Positions 22,417-31,444 of a stretch of 64,000 nucleotides of DNA are shown here, piece after piece; position 1 is the first letter of the stretch, and every line of letters starts with the position of its first letter. Position numbers and translations under genes: made by a program. Under the pieces are notes generated by a model. It was not told the origin of the DNA. It was given only the letters and a program-made list of their open reading frames with translations, and ran no database searches. Source of the DNA: Parvularculaceae bacterium (GTDB taxonomy: Bacteria; Pseudomonadota; Alphaproteobacteria; Caulobacterales; Parvularculaceae); the NCBI GenBank assembly GCA_028280115.1, contig JANQMJ010000017.1, positions 62,001 through 126,000 on the forward strand, written 5' to 3'.

Positions 22417-25299
22417 ATGGCGAAATCGTCCGTTCTCGGCGATAATATTTCAACGGTTCCGGCGGCGTTTGACGTCGACGCGGCCAAACGCCTTTGCGAG
22501 CGTTTGGGCCCGCGTTTTTTCGAGCTAAGCAAGGATGCGCAGGCGCTGGTCAGCGGCGTTGCGGGATGTTCGCCCTATCTTGCCCGGCTGATGCAGCGCG
22601 CGCCCGAACGGCTCGGCGATATTCTCGGCAAGTCCCCAGAGGCCGCATTGCAATCGGCTTGCGAAACCGCGCGGCGCGCCGGCGCGGCCGAAAGCAAGGA
22701 CGATCAGATGCGCGGGTTGCGCCGGGCCAAGGACGAGGCCGCGCTTGCGATCGCGCTTGCCGACATCGCCGGCGCCTGGAACGAGATGGAAGCCGCCCGC
22801 GCCATGTCGGATTTCGCCGACGCGGCGGTTGGCGCCGCGCTCAACGCTGCGGCGAACGCCGAGGGCGGACCCATCGACGCAATCTCGATCATCGCCATGG
22901 GCAAGCATGGCGCACAAGAGCTCAACTATTCCAGCGATATCGATCTGATCGTTCTTTATGACAGGCAGGCGCTGGAGCACTTTGCCGTCGACGGATGCGG
23001 CGCGGACGCCGTCAAGATGACGCGCGCCATGGTCGGTCTGTTACAGACTCAGACGGCGGACGGTTATGTTTTTCGCACCGATCTGCGCCTGCGTCCCGAT
23101 CCCGGCGTCACGCCGGTCGCGATCACCTTCGCGGCGGCGGAAGTCTATTACGAATCCTTCGGCCAGAATTGGGAGCGCATGGCGTTCATCAAGGCGCGCG
23201 CCGCGGCGGGCGATTTTGCGATGGGCGAATCGTTTCTCAAGACGCTGCGCCCGTTCGTCTGGCGCAAGTTTCTTGATTTTGCGACGATCGAGGACGTTCA
23301 CGCCGTCAAGCGCCAGATCCAGTCCGCCAAGGGGGGCGCCCGGATCGAATTCGAGGGCCACGACATCAAGCTCGGGCGCGGCGGCATCCGCGAAATCGAG
23401 TTTTTCGTTCAAACCCAGCAGCTCATCCTCGGCGGCAAGAACCCGAACCTGCGCCGGCGCGGCACCATCGACGCGCTGGCCGCGCTCGAGGCGGCCGGCC
23501 GCATTGCGCAGGACCAGCGCGCCGCCCTCGAAGCGGCGTATCGCTATCTGCGCCGCGTCGAACACCGTCTGCAGATGATCAACGACGAACAGACTCAACG
23601 CATTCCCAAAGCGTCGCGCGACATCGAACGACTGGCGATGTTTCTCGGCGAGGACTCCGCTGAGGCGTTTCGGGAAAAACTGCAATCAACGCTCGATGAG
23701 GTGCGCCGGCGATATGACAAGCTCTTTGCCGCCGATGAGCCGGCGGCTGCGCCGGTCGGCCGGCTCGTATTCACCGGCGTTGAGAGCGATCCGGACACGA
23801 TCGAAACCTTGCAGGGGCTCGGTTTTCGCCGCGCGGAAGACGTCGCAGCGAAAATCCGTCTTTGGCACGCCGGCGGCGTGCGCGCGACCAAGACGACGCG
23901 CGCGCGATTGCTGCTGACCAAGCTCGTCCCGCACCTGCTGGAGGCATTGTCGAAAGCAGGCGATCCGGATGCGGCCTTTTTCGCCTTCGCCGCCTTTCTC
24001 GAGCGCTTGCCTGCGGGAGTTCAGGTGTTTTCCCTGCTCGCTGCTAATATCGGACTGTTCGACACGTTGATCCGGATCATGACGATTTCCCCCTTTCTCG
24101 GGCGCGAGCTGTCCCGCCGCGTCAATTTCGTCGAGGATCTTGTGCAAAAGGGCGCCGCCGCGCTCCTGCCGCCGCCGTCATCTTACGGGGCCTTGCTGGA
24201 GGCGTTCGCGCAAGGGGCGGAAACCTACGAGCAAACGCTCAACCTCGTGCGCCGCTGGGCGGGCGAGCAGCAATTTCGCGTCGCCGTCAAACTTGCCGAC
24301 GACGCCATCGACGGCGCAACCGCCGCCGCGCATTTCACCGCCATCGCCGAGCCGTGCGTCAGGGCTTTGGCGCCGGCGACGATTGAAGAGATGCGCCGCC
24401 AATACGGAATGATAAAGGGCGATCTGGCGGTCGTCGCGCTCGGCCGGCTCGGCGCCGCAGAGATGACCGCCTCGTCGGATATCGATCTCATGTTCATTTA
24501 CGATGCGCCGTCGGATGCGCAATCGGACGGCGCGCGCGCCCTGACGCCCACGGAATATTTCACCCGTCTGGTGCGCCGGATCGTGACAGCGCTTTCCGCC
24601 GCGACCGAGGAAGGCGGGCTCTACGACGTTGACATGCAATTGCGTCCCTCGGGCGGGTCGGGTCCGTTAGCGGTGAGCTTTTCGGCCTTCCGTCATTACT
24701 ATGAACAAGAAGCTTGGACCTGGGAGGTCATGGCCCTGTCCAAGGCGCGCGCCATCGCCGGATCGCCGCGTTTTTGCGCCAGCGTTGACGGCGAGATCGA
24801 CGCCATCCTGCGCCGGCCGCGCAGCCGCGCCAAGGTCGCCGGCGACGTCAACGATATGCGCCGCCGGTTGCTTCAGGCCAAACCGGGCGCCGGCGTGTGG
24901 GATGTCAAACATGTGCTCGGCGGACTTACCGACATCGCCTTTATCTGCCAGTGTCTCGGCCTTGTCGTCGCCGAAAAGCGTGGCCGACCGCCGCTGGCGA
25001 CCGGTGCGGCGATCGGCTGGCTGGCCGAAACCGGCGATCTGGGTAAAGACGATGCGACCACGCTTGCGCAGGCCTACGCCATGTTTGAGGCTGTTTTGCA
25101 TGCAGGACGAGCCGCTGTCGGCGGCGTTTTCAAAGCCGAAAGCGCCGGCGAGACGCTGCGGGAGCGCATGGTCTCGCTGTGCGGGGCGCCAACCATCGAG
25201 GACGCCGAAAAGGCGTTAACTTTACGCCAATCGCAGGTGGCGAAGATTTATCGCAAAGTGATAGGACAGGGGCCCGATACGGGCGACGGGCGTAAATGA
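22417..25299 (+). CDS. glnE: Bifunctional glutamine synthetase adenylyl transferase/adenylyl-removing enzyme
   Basis: A 960-residue GlnE, which attaches and removes AMP on glutamine synthetase in response to PII. Two nucleotidyltransferase domains are visible: the N-terminal with SSDIDLIVLYD and RTDLRLRPDPG (about residues 170-240), the C-terminal with SSDIDLMFIYD and DVDMQLRPSGGSG (about 690-750). GlnD/PII-uridylyltransferase-associated helical segments follow each. The ATG at 22417 gives the usual length; the open frame extends 54 codons upstream through a repeat. Its stop overlaps the next gene (ATGA), tying it to an oxidoreductase operon. Confidence 0.96.
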   Translation: MAKSSVLGDNISTVPAAFDVDAAKRLCERLGPRFFELSKDAQALVSGVAGCSPYLARLMQRAPERLGDILGKSPEAALQSACETARRAGAAESKDDQMRGLRRAKDEAALAIALADIAGAWNEMEAARAMSDFADAAVGAALNAAANAEGGPIDAISIIAMGKHGAQELNYSSDIDLIVLYDRQALEHFAVDGCGADAVKMTRAMVGLLQTQTADGYVFRTDLRLRPDPGVTPVAITFAAAEVYYESFGQNWERMAFIKARAAAGDFAMGESFLKTLRPFVWRKFLDFATIEDVHAVKRQIQSAKGGARIEFEGHDIKLGRGGIREIEFFVQTQQLILGGKNPNLRRRGTIDALAALEAAGRIAQDQRAALEAAYRYLRRVEHRLQMINDEQTQRIPKASRDIERLAMFLGEDSAEAFREKLQSTLDEVRRRYDKLFAADEPAAAPVGRLVFTGVESDPDTIETLQGLGFRRAEDVAAKIRLWHAGGVRATKTTRARLLLTKLVPHLLEALSKAGDPDAAFFAFAAFLERLPAGVQVFSLLAANIGLFDTLIRIMTISPFLGRELSRRVNFVEDLVQKGAAALLPPPSSYGALLEAFAQGAETYEQTLNLVRRWAGEQQFRVAVKLADDAIDGATAAAHFTAIAEPCVRALAPATIEEMRRQYGMIKGDLAVVALGRLGAAEMTASSDIDLMFIYDAPSDAQSDGARALTPTEYFTRLVRRIVTALSAATEEGGLYDVDMQLRPSGGSGPLAVSFSAFRHYYEQEAWTWEVMALSKARAIAGSPRFCASVDGEIDAILRRPRSRAKVAGDVNDMRRRLLQAKPGAGVWDVKHVLGGLTDIAFICQCLGLVVAEKRGRPPLATGAAIGWLAETGDLGKDDATTLAQAYAMFEAVLHAGRAAVGGVFKAESAGETLRERMVSLCGAPTIEDAEKALTLRQSQVAKIYRKVIGQGPDTGDGRK

Positions 25300-26627
25300 C
25301 GGCGACAGTTGATTTCCTTATGGCGGGCGACGACGAAGCCTGTCTCGCGGCGGCGGCGGCGGCGGCGAAATCCGGCGCGCGCACGGCGCTGTTGCGCCCG
25401 CCCAAACGAGGCCCGCGCATCGCCTCGACGACTCACTGCGCTGTGCCGAATTTCGTCTGGCGCCGGTTTGATCTGCATGAATATGGCCTGTCGCTGGAGC
25501 CGGCGAGCGCGCGGGTCACGCTGACCGCCTCGGACGAGGCCGTCTCCACCTTCGCTCGTCCGCGTGAGACAGAGGAGACGCTGGCGGAGGCTGGCGTGGC
25601 CGATCATCTCTTATGGACGGCGTTTTCGGACGACATGGCGGGCTTTAGCGCGTGTCCGGTCCTCAATGGCGGGCTCGCTGGCGCGCGGTCAGGCGGCGCG
25701 GCGCTCGCCGCGCTTTTTCGCGACGCCCGAACACGCTCCGCATTCGGACAGCTTGCCGGATCGTGCGGAGTGTTGCTCGACGATTATTTCAGCGATGCAA
25801 AATTGAAAACGCATGTCGCGGCCCATGCGCTGTCTCGCGCCGGTCTGGGCGGCGGCGAAGACGGTTCGGCGATGGCCTTGCCGGAATTGTTTGCGGAAGA
25901 TGCATGGCCGGTCCGTATCGCCGACGGCGGGCCGCCGCTTTATGAGACGCTCGAACGGGTTTGCAGAAACTTCGGCGTAACGATGCGTGAGGGCAGAGTG
26001 CTGGAGGTTGCCGCCGAAGACGCAAAACATCGCCTGGTTTCGATTAGCGGGGATGAGAAAATCAAAACCCGTTACCTGTTTTTCGCCACGCCCGAAGCCG
26101 CCGCCGCCGCCGGCGCGCGCTGCAACCATTCCCCGCTCGGGGTTGGCGGCGCGGCGACGGCCGTGATGCGGCTGACCTTGAAAGACCGCGCGGTTCCCGC
26201 CGCCGGGGATGAAAAGGCCGTATTCCAGATCGCTGATGATATCGCCGAACTGCAGACCGCGCGCGACGAAGCGGCGGACGGACGTCTGCCCGAACAGCCG
26301 CCGGTTGAATTCGAATTCACCGAAAAGGGCGACATTATCGCGCGCACCGCCTACTGCCCCGCCGTCTTTCGCGAGGAGAACGGTTTGCGCGGCTGGACGG
26401 GCCAGGATCGCCAGGCAATCGCGGCGCGCATGAAGGAGCGCCTCGCCAGTCGCCTTGAGGGGCTTTCCCAAAAGGTCGTCAAGACCGAAGTGGCGATCCT
26501 GGGCGCCGGCGATCCTGAACGCAAGACGCGTCTGGCTGAGGATGAGAACATCATCGTTCAGCCCAATCGCGCCGGCGCCATCGGCGCCGCCGTCAAACTC
26601 GTCGACAAGGTCGTGCGCAATGGCTGA
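25296..26627 (+). CDS. Degenerate FAD-oxidoreductase-like protein (CrtI-like paralogue)
   Basis: A 443-residue protein that resembles the carotenoid-desaturase/PYROXD2-like oxidoreductases of its downstream neighbour, for example in TRYLFFATPEAAAAAGA and the C-terminal GAAVKLVDKVVRNG. Where the dinucleotide-binding GxGxxG should be, it has LMAGDDEACLAAAAAAAKSG, so classical FAD binding is doubtful. It overlaps glnE upstream and the intact paralogue downstream. A partner-subunit role with the intact paralogue is inferred from adjacency. Assignment is moderate. Confidence 0.6.
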   Translation: MTATVDFLMAGDDEACLAAAAAAAKSGARTALLRPPKRGPRIASTTHCAVPNFVWRRFDLHEYGLSLEPASARVTLTASDEAVSTFARPRETEETLAEAGVADHLLWTAFSDDMAGFSACPVLNGGLAGARSGGAALAALFRDARTRSAFGQLAGSCGVLLDDYFSDAKLKTHVAAHALSRAGLGGGEDGSAMALPELFAEDAWPVRIADGGPPLYETLERVCRNFGVTMREGRVLEVAAEDAKHRLVSISGDEKIKTRYLFFATPEAAAAAGARCNHSPLGVGGAATAVMRLTLKDRAVPAAGDEKAVFQIADDIAELQTARDEAADGRLPEQPPVEFEFTEKGDIIARTAYCPAVFREENGLRGWTGQDRQAIAARMKERLASRLEGLSQKVVKTEVAILGAGDPERKTRLAEDENIIVQPNRAGAIGAAVKLVDKVVRNG

Positions 26628-28179
26628 GGCGGCGCTGCAAACCCAGTTCGCCGGCCGCATCGAAGGGGGCATCGATGCGATCGTCCTCGGCGCCGGCGCT
26701 GACGGTCTGGCCGCGGCGGCGTATCTGGGCAAGGCCGGCTTTACGACCGTTCTGCTTGAAACCGGGGCGGAAATCGGCGGCGTCATCCAGTCGCGCGAAT
26801 TCGCGCCGGGGCAACTATGCACCGACGGCGAACATCTGATCTTCGCGCTCGATCCGATCGCGATCGAGGATCTCGATCTTTACCGCTTCGGCGTTTCCTA
26901 CGCGTCGCGGCGCCTCGAGACGGCGTATTTTTTCGACGACGGACGCATGTTCCCGTTGGGCGGCGATCTGCAAGGCGCGGCGAATATTCTGCCCGACGAA
27001 GATCTCGTCGCGCGTTTATCGGCGTTCGTTCGCGACGTCTTCGAGCTGGCGGTCTATCTGCGCCCGGCGTTCGCCAATCCCGCAGCGGAAGTCCTGGAAA
27101 AAGTCTTCGCCGCCGCGCCGTCGGCGTTGGCGCGCCGGCTTCTACGCTACGGATTCGCTCCGGCGACGGATGTTCTCGACACTATGCTGCCCGACGGGCC
27201 GGTGAAAACGGCGATGATGAGCGAGGCGTGTTTTCGCTCCGCGGCGCCGCCGGACGAAGCGTTCAGCTTCATGAATCTCGTGCGCCGATGGGCCGGCGAG
27301 GCGTCCGGCCTGCAGGGCGCGAACGCCTATCCCGAGGGCGGCGCCGCGGGCGTGATCAACGCGCTGCGGCGTTCGGCCCAAGCGGCGGGAGTCGACATAC
27401 GCGCGGCGACGCCGATCAAGTCGATCCTGATCGAATGGGACCGGGCCGCAGGCGTCGAGCTTGAAGGCGGCGGGCAGATCCGCGCGCCGATCATTGTCGC
27501 TGCGCAGAACGCGCGCCGGGTCTTTATGGATCTCATCGGGCCGACGGGCATCGGCATCGATTTTCAGCGCGCCATCGCGGCGGCGCCGCCGAAAATCGCC
27601 ACCGGCCGTCTGCATCTCGCGCTCAAAGGCGTGGCGCGCGATGAAAAGACCAAGGCCAACATGCGCCGCCGGTTGATGTACGCTCCGCGCACGGACGCGC
27701 TTCGCCTCGCCTTTGCCGATGCGCGCGCCGGAAACATTCCCGAAGCGATGACCATTGAGGCGGTGTTCCCGTCGGCCTTCGACGCGGGTGCGGCGGAGAA
27801 GATGCATGTGTTTTCCATCATGGCCCATCCCCTGCCGGCGGATGAAACCGTCGACGATGCGCGCCGCGAGGAAATCACAAAGGCGATATTGCGCAATCTG
27901 GAAAAATTCGCGCCGAGCATCGAACAGCGCATCGCAGCCGTCGACCTTCGGCTGCCGTCCGATTTCGCCGACGCTGCGGATTCAAAGACCATGGCGGCGA
28001 AGCCGGGCGTCCTGCGCCAATGGACGCTGGCCGGGGCGGCGACCACCGCGGCCAATATCAGCGGGCTTTATTTTTGCGGACCGGAAGCGCAGATCGGCGC
28101 CGGGCTGAGCTGCGCGGCGGGCCGCGTCGCCGCCAAGGCCGCCATCCGCAGCGCCAAGCGCGGAGTCATTGCGCTATGA
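26620..28179 (+). CDS. FAD-dependent oxidoreductase, phytoene desaturase-like
   Basis: A 519-residue flavoprotein. The N-terminal Rossmann motif is intact (AIVLGAGADGLAAAAYLGKA, then LLETGAEIGG), and the C-terminal FAD signature is LYFCGPEAQIGAGLSCAAGR. This is the CrtI/PYROXD2-like superfamily; the substrate cannot be told from the sequence, and no carotenoid genes are nearby. It overlaps the degenerate paralogue upstream by eight bases and the GcvT-like gene downstream by ATGA. The ATG at 26620 gives the typical family N-terminus. Confidence 0.85.
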   Translation: MAEAALQTQFAGRIEGGIDAIVLGAGADGLAAAAYLGKAGFTTVLLETGAEIGGVIQSREFAPGQLCTDGEHLIFALDPIAIEDLDLYRFGVSYASRRLETAYFFDDGRMFPLGGDLQGAANILPDEDLVARLSAFVRDVFELAVYLRPAFANPAAEVLEKVFAAAPSALARRLLRYGFAPATDVLDTMLPDGPVKTAMMSEACFRSAAPPDEAFSFMNLVRRWAGEASGLQGANAYPEGGAAGVINALRRSAQAAGVDIRAATPIKSILIEWDRAAGVELEGGGQIRAPIIVAAQNARRVFMDLIGPTGIGIDFQRAIAAAPPKIATGRLHLALKGVARDEKTKANMRRRLMYAPRTDALRLAFADARAGNIPEAMTIEAVFPSAFDAGAAEKMHVFSIMAHPLPADETVDDARREEITKAILRNLEKFAPSIEQRIAAVDLRLPSDFADAADSKTMAAKPGVLRQWTLAGAATTAANISGLYFCGPEAQIGAGLSCAAGRVAAKAAIRSAKRGVIAL

Positions 28180-29339
28180 TTTTTCCCGCCGCCGACATTG
28201 TTGTTGAGGCGCCGCGGGCGACGCCGCTTTACGCTGCGGCGGCGTCGGTCAGCGACGCCAATCTGTGGACATCCGTCAACGGATGGTCGGCGCCGCGGAT
28301 TTTCACTTCTGTTGAGGCGGAATATAAAGCCGCCAAAACCCATGCCGCGATTGCCGATCTCGGTCCGTTGGCGCGCTATGCGGTGCGCGGCGGCGATGCG
28401 GCGCATTTTCTCGCGCGGGTGACCACCGCGCCGGCGATGCGTTTGAAGTCCGGCGAAAGCGCGCGCGGCCTGATCCTCGACGATCTCGGCGGTGTTATCG
28501 ATCTGGCGGAAGTCTCGCGCCTGTCTGAGGAACTTTTTTTGCTGACGACGCCGACCGCGCATTCGCGGCGTCTTCAACTCGCCGCCCGCGGTCTTAACGC
28601 TGTCGCTGAAGACATTAGCGCCGATGTCGCCGCCTTGGGCGTATTCGGGCCCGACGCCGGCGACGCGCTCGCGGCGGCGGGCTTGAAAACCCCCGGCGCC
28701 AATGTCGCGACGTCGGCCATGGTCCGCGGCGTTGAAACCGCCGCACGCCCGATTCAGTTCGGGGCGCTTTCCGGGGTCGAATTGATCTTTCCGAAATTGG
28801 AAGCGCTGACCGTATGGGAGCGGCTGCAGCGCCGCGCCGGTCTGGCGCCGATCGGTCTTGATGCGCTGGAGATCCTGCGCATTGAAGCCGGCGCGCCGCG
28901 GCCCGGCGTCGATTTTCTATCCGCCGAACGGACCGGGTCGAAAAATACACGCACCCCGTCGGAGATTGGTCTGGCTCATCTTGCGCCCATCGACCGCGGT
29001 TGGTTCAACGGCCGCAGGGGGCTGCGCTATCTCGCGCCGTCGCCGTCCCGGGGTCTGGTTACGCTGTCCATCGACAGTGAAATCGCCGCGCCGGGCGAAA
29101 CCGTCTTAGCCGGCGGCAAGCCGGTCGGACGCCTGACCAGTTGTGCGCTTTCGCCGGCGCTTAAGCGAATTGTCGCCTTCGCTGATGTTTCTCGTGCAAC
29201 GCACGGAAAAGATTACGAAATTTCTCTTTCGCCGCCGGATCAAGAGCTGGTCGGGGCCAAACTCCTGAAAACCGCTGAAAGCGCTCTGGCGTCGGCCTAT
29301 ATGGGCGCCCAGCGCGAGGCGACGGATTCCCGGCGCTGA
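28176..29339 (+). CDS. GcvT-like aminomethyltransferase/folate-binding protein
   Basis: A 387-residue protein with the glycine-cleavage T-protein fold: N-terminal AEYKAAKTHAAIADLGPLAR, AHFLARVTTAPAMRLKSG and LILDDLGGVIDL, then the C-terminal barrel GGKPVGRLTSCALSPALKR. Family members hand a one-carbon unit to tetrahydrofolate. The ATG overlaps the stop of the flavoprotein. A flavoprotein feeding formaldehyde or a methylene unit to a GcvT-like partner is known from sarcosine and dimethylglycine oxidation, so a demethylase operon is a reasonable inference here. Confidence 0.85.
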   Translation: MIFPAADIVVEAPRATPLYAAAASVSDANLWTSVNGWSAPRIFTSVEAEYKAAKTHAAIADLGPLARYAVRGGDAAHFLARVTTAPAMRLKSGESARGLILDDLGGVIDLAEVSRLSEELFLLTTPTAHSRRLQLAARGLNAVAEDISADVAALGVFGPDAGDALAAAGLKTPGANVATSAMVRGVETAARPIQFGALSGVELIFPKLEALTVWERLQRRAGLAPIGLDALEILRIEAGAPRPGVDFLSAERTGSKNTRTPSEIGLAHLAPIDRGWFNGRRGLRYLAPSPSRGLVTLSIDSEIAAPGETVLAGGKPVGRLTSCALSPALKRIVAFADVSRATHGKDYEISLSPPDQELVGAKLLKTAESALASAYMGAQREATDSRR

Positions 29340-29380
29340 TCCGTTCAAGAAGCGGCTGGATCAGCAATCAAGGAGCGAAC

Positions 29381-29803
29381 ATGAAAGCGATTATTTTAGG
29401 ATCCGTCGCCGGGCTCGGCCTCAGCCTGGCGGCTTTGGGGGCCATGGCGCAGCCGGGCGAAGGACGTCCGGGCGGCGGCGGATTTGACCGGCTCGACACG
29501 GACGGCGACGGCAAAATCACTGTGGAAGAATTCAGCGCGCGACACCAGGCCCTGATCGAGGCCGCGGACACGGACGGCGACGGCACCGTGTCCAAGGAAG
29601 AAATGAAGGCCTATCATGAAGCCCGGCGCAAGGAATGGCGCGAAAAGCGCAATCCTGACAAGAACAAAGACGGCGTCGTCGACCGCTATGAGTTCATGGC
29701 GGCCGCCGAAGCGCGGTTCGAGCGCATGGATAAGGACGGCGACGGCGTCATCAGCGAAGACGAAAAGCCGCGCCGGCGCGGCCATCATCGCCGCGGCAAT
29801 TAA
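29381..29803 (+). CDS. Secreted EF-hand calcium-binding protein
   Basis: A 140-residue protein with an N-terminal signal peptide (about 1-23, ending AMAQ) and four EF-hand loops: DTDGDGKITVEE, DTDGDGTVSKEE, DKNKDGVVDRYE and DKDGDGVISEDE. Each has Asp at positions 1, 3 and 5 (Asn or Lys at one) and Glu at 12. The C-terminus is rich in Arg and His. It is followed closely by an ECF sigma factor and two membrane or periplasmic proteins, and may sense Ca2+ or another divalent ion in the periplasm. Confidence 0.92.
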   Translation: MKAIILGSVAGLGLSLAALGAMAQPGEGRPGGGGFDRLDTDGDGKITVEEFSARHQALIEAADTDGDGTVSKEEMKAYHEARRKEWREKRNPDKNKDGVVDRYEFMAAAEARFERMDKDGDGVISEDEKPRRRGHHRRGN

Positions 29804-29827
29804 GGCAAGGGGCGACTTGCGGCGGCG

Positions 29828-30469
29828 ATGCGTATTTTCGCCGCTGCAACAGGCAATGGGACCGGCGCGTCTTTGGACTCTGGAGCGGATAGCGACGAAG
29901 CGCTGGTACGGCGCGCAGGCCGCGGCGACAGGACGGCGGCCGCGACGCTTGTTGAGAGGCATACGGATAAAATCTATGCGGTTTGTTTCAGGATGCTGGG
30001 CGCGAAACACGCAGCTGAAGACGCCGCGCAGGAAACCTTTCTGCGTCTATGGCGTTATGCAGCGCGCTGGCAACCGCGCGGCGCCCGGTTTGAAACCTGG
30101 CTTTACAGGGTGGCGATGAACATCTGTCTCGATCAGCTGCGCAAAGCCAAGCGCGAGACCCCCGAAGAGGCCGCGCCCGAGCGGGCCGATCCGGGCGACC
30201 GGCCGGACGACGCCTATTTCGCCGGCGAAAAACGTTTCGCGGTCGACGCTGCGCTCGCCCGCCTGCCGGCGCGCCAACGCATGGCGATCTCGCTGTGCCA
30301 TTTTCAGGAGCTTTCCAATATCGAGGCGGCGAAAATCATGGAAGTCAGCGTTGAGGCGCTAGAATCTCTTTTGGCGCGCGGTCGGCGCGCCTTGCGCGCG
30401 GAGTTGGCGCCGTTGCGCGACAATCTGATGGGGCGAATGAGCGATGAAACGACGGCAAGCATCAACTGA
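29828..30469 (+). CDS. ECF-type RNA polymerase sigma factor
   Basis: A 213-residue ECF sigma factor. Region 2 is YAVCFRMLGAKHAAEDAAQE followed by TFLRLWRYAARW; region 4 is ALARLPARQRMAISLCHFQE, then LSNIEAAKIMEVSVEALESL. It starts 25 bp after the EF-hand gene and its end overlaps the next gene, whose product is a likely anti-sigma factor. It would direct transcription of a small regulon in response to the associated periplasmic sensor. The N-terminal 20 residues are non-conserved, so the true start may be slightly downstream. Confidence 0.9.
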   Translation: MRIFAAATGNGTGASLDSGADSDEALVRRAGRGDRTAAATLVERHTDKIYAVCFRMLGAKHAAEDAAQETFLRLWRYAARWQPRGARFETWLYRVAMNICLDQLRKAKRETPEEAAPERADPGDRPDDAYFAGEKRFAVDAALARLPARQRMAISLCHFQELSNIEAAKIMEVSVEALESLLARGRRALRAELAPLRDNLMGRMSDETTASIN

Positions 30470-30929
30470 TCCCGCGGCGACGGCCGATTTCGACGCCGTG
30501 CGGCGCTGCTTTGAGGCCTATGGCGCCGATGTCGAAAAATGGCCGGCGGATATACGCGCGCGCTACGGCGTGCTGGCGACGGCTGCGGAAATGACCGCCG
30601 CGCGCGACGAGGCTGCGTCGCTTGACGGCTTTCTTAACGCCGCGACAGCGCCGCGCATGAGTGCGGATCTTAAAAACCGCATCGCCGCGCAATATGTGCC
30701 GCCGCCGCCGGCGGCCGCCGCCGATTTCAGCGCCCTCTTATCGTTCCTGCGCCCGGTTCCGGTGGGCGCGCTCGCCGGGCTGGGCGCGCTCGGATTCGCC
30801 GTCGGCGTCTTGACCAACGCCAGCCAGGCGACGCTGGCGCCGGAATATGAAGCCTACGCCTATGTTCAGGAAGCAACGCCTTTAGCGATGGCGGATGACG
30901 AGGAGGGGGCGTTATGGGACGTGGATTGA
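30444..30929 (+). CDS. Probable single-pass anti-sigma factor
   Basis: A 161-residue protein overlapping the ECF sigma gene by 26 bp. The N-terminal half (DFDAVRRCFEAYGADVEKWP) is helical and cytoplasmic-like; a hydrophobic segment lies at about residues 108-126 (PVGALAGLGALGFAVGVLT), and a short acidic periplasmic tail follows. No ASD zinc motif is present. The pairing, the single membrane segment and the tandem Spy/CpxP-like gene suggest the anti-sigma role. It starts with ATG and overlaps the downstream gene by 16 bp. Confidence 0.6.
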   Translation: MKRRQASTDPAATADFDAVRRCFEAYGADVEKWPADIRARYGVLATAAEMTAARDEAASLDGFLNAATAPRMSADLKNRIAAQYVPPPPAAAADFSALLSFLRPVPVGALAGLGALGFAVGVLTNASQATLAPEYEAYAYVQEATPLAMADDEEGALWDVD

Positions 30930-31429
30930 TCATCGCGCTGATCGCGTCGCTGGCGCTTAACGTCTTTGCAGCGGGATTCATTACGGCGCGCCTGATCGGC
31001 CCGGACGGCCCGCCGCCGCCGATCGAGGTCGGCCCGCGTGCGTTCGATAATCCGTTTCGCCTGATGGGCTCGGCTGAAAGCTTGCCGCCGGAAAGCCGCC
31101 GGGCCTTTCGCGCCGCCTTTGAAACACAGTTGCCGACATTGCGCGCCGGTAATAAGGAAATGCGCCGTTTGCGTCAGGAACTGCACTCGTTGCTCTCAAG
31201 CGAAGAATGGGACCGGGAAAAAATCGCCGAGCAGATGGCGGCGATCCGGGACGTCCAGGCGCGTCAGCGCGAGGCGTTCGATGCGGCGTTCATGGCTGCG
31301 TTCGACACCCTGTCCGCCGAAGATCGGCGTGCGATCATAGAAGCGGCGCATGAGCGGCGCATGGATCGTCGGGAGAAGTTCCGGCGGCGTCTCGAGGAGC
31401 GCCGCGGTCTGCCCCCGCCGCCCCAATAA
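30914..31429 (+). CDS. Periplasmic Spy/CpxP-like (heavy-metal sensor family) protein
   Basis: A 171-residue protein with an N-terminal membrane anchor or signal (about 4-24: ILIALIASLALNVFAAGFI-like) and a helical hairpin domain rich in Arg and Glu: PESRRAFRAAFETQLPTLRA, then RQEALH-like coils and EDRRAIIEAAHERRMDRREK. This is the pattern of the periplasmic metal sensor/CnrX-Spy group. It overlaps the putative anti-sigma gene, giving an EF-hand, sigma, anti-sigma, sensor cassette reminiscent of CnrYXH. Metal specificity is not visible. Confidence 0.75.
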   Translation: MGRGLIIALIASLALNVFAAGFITARLIGPDGPPPPIEVGPRAFDNPFRLMGSAESLPPESRRAFRAAFETQLPTLRAGNKEMRRLRQELHSLLSSEEWDREKIAEQMAAIRDVQARQREAFDAAFMAAFDTLSAEDRRAIIEAAHERRMDRREKFRRRLEERRGLPPPPQ

Positions 31430-31444
31430 GGGCGATCGTCTTCG

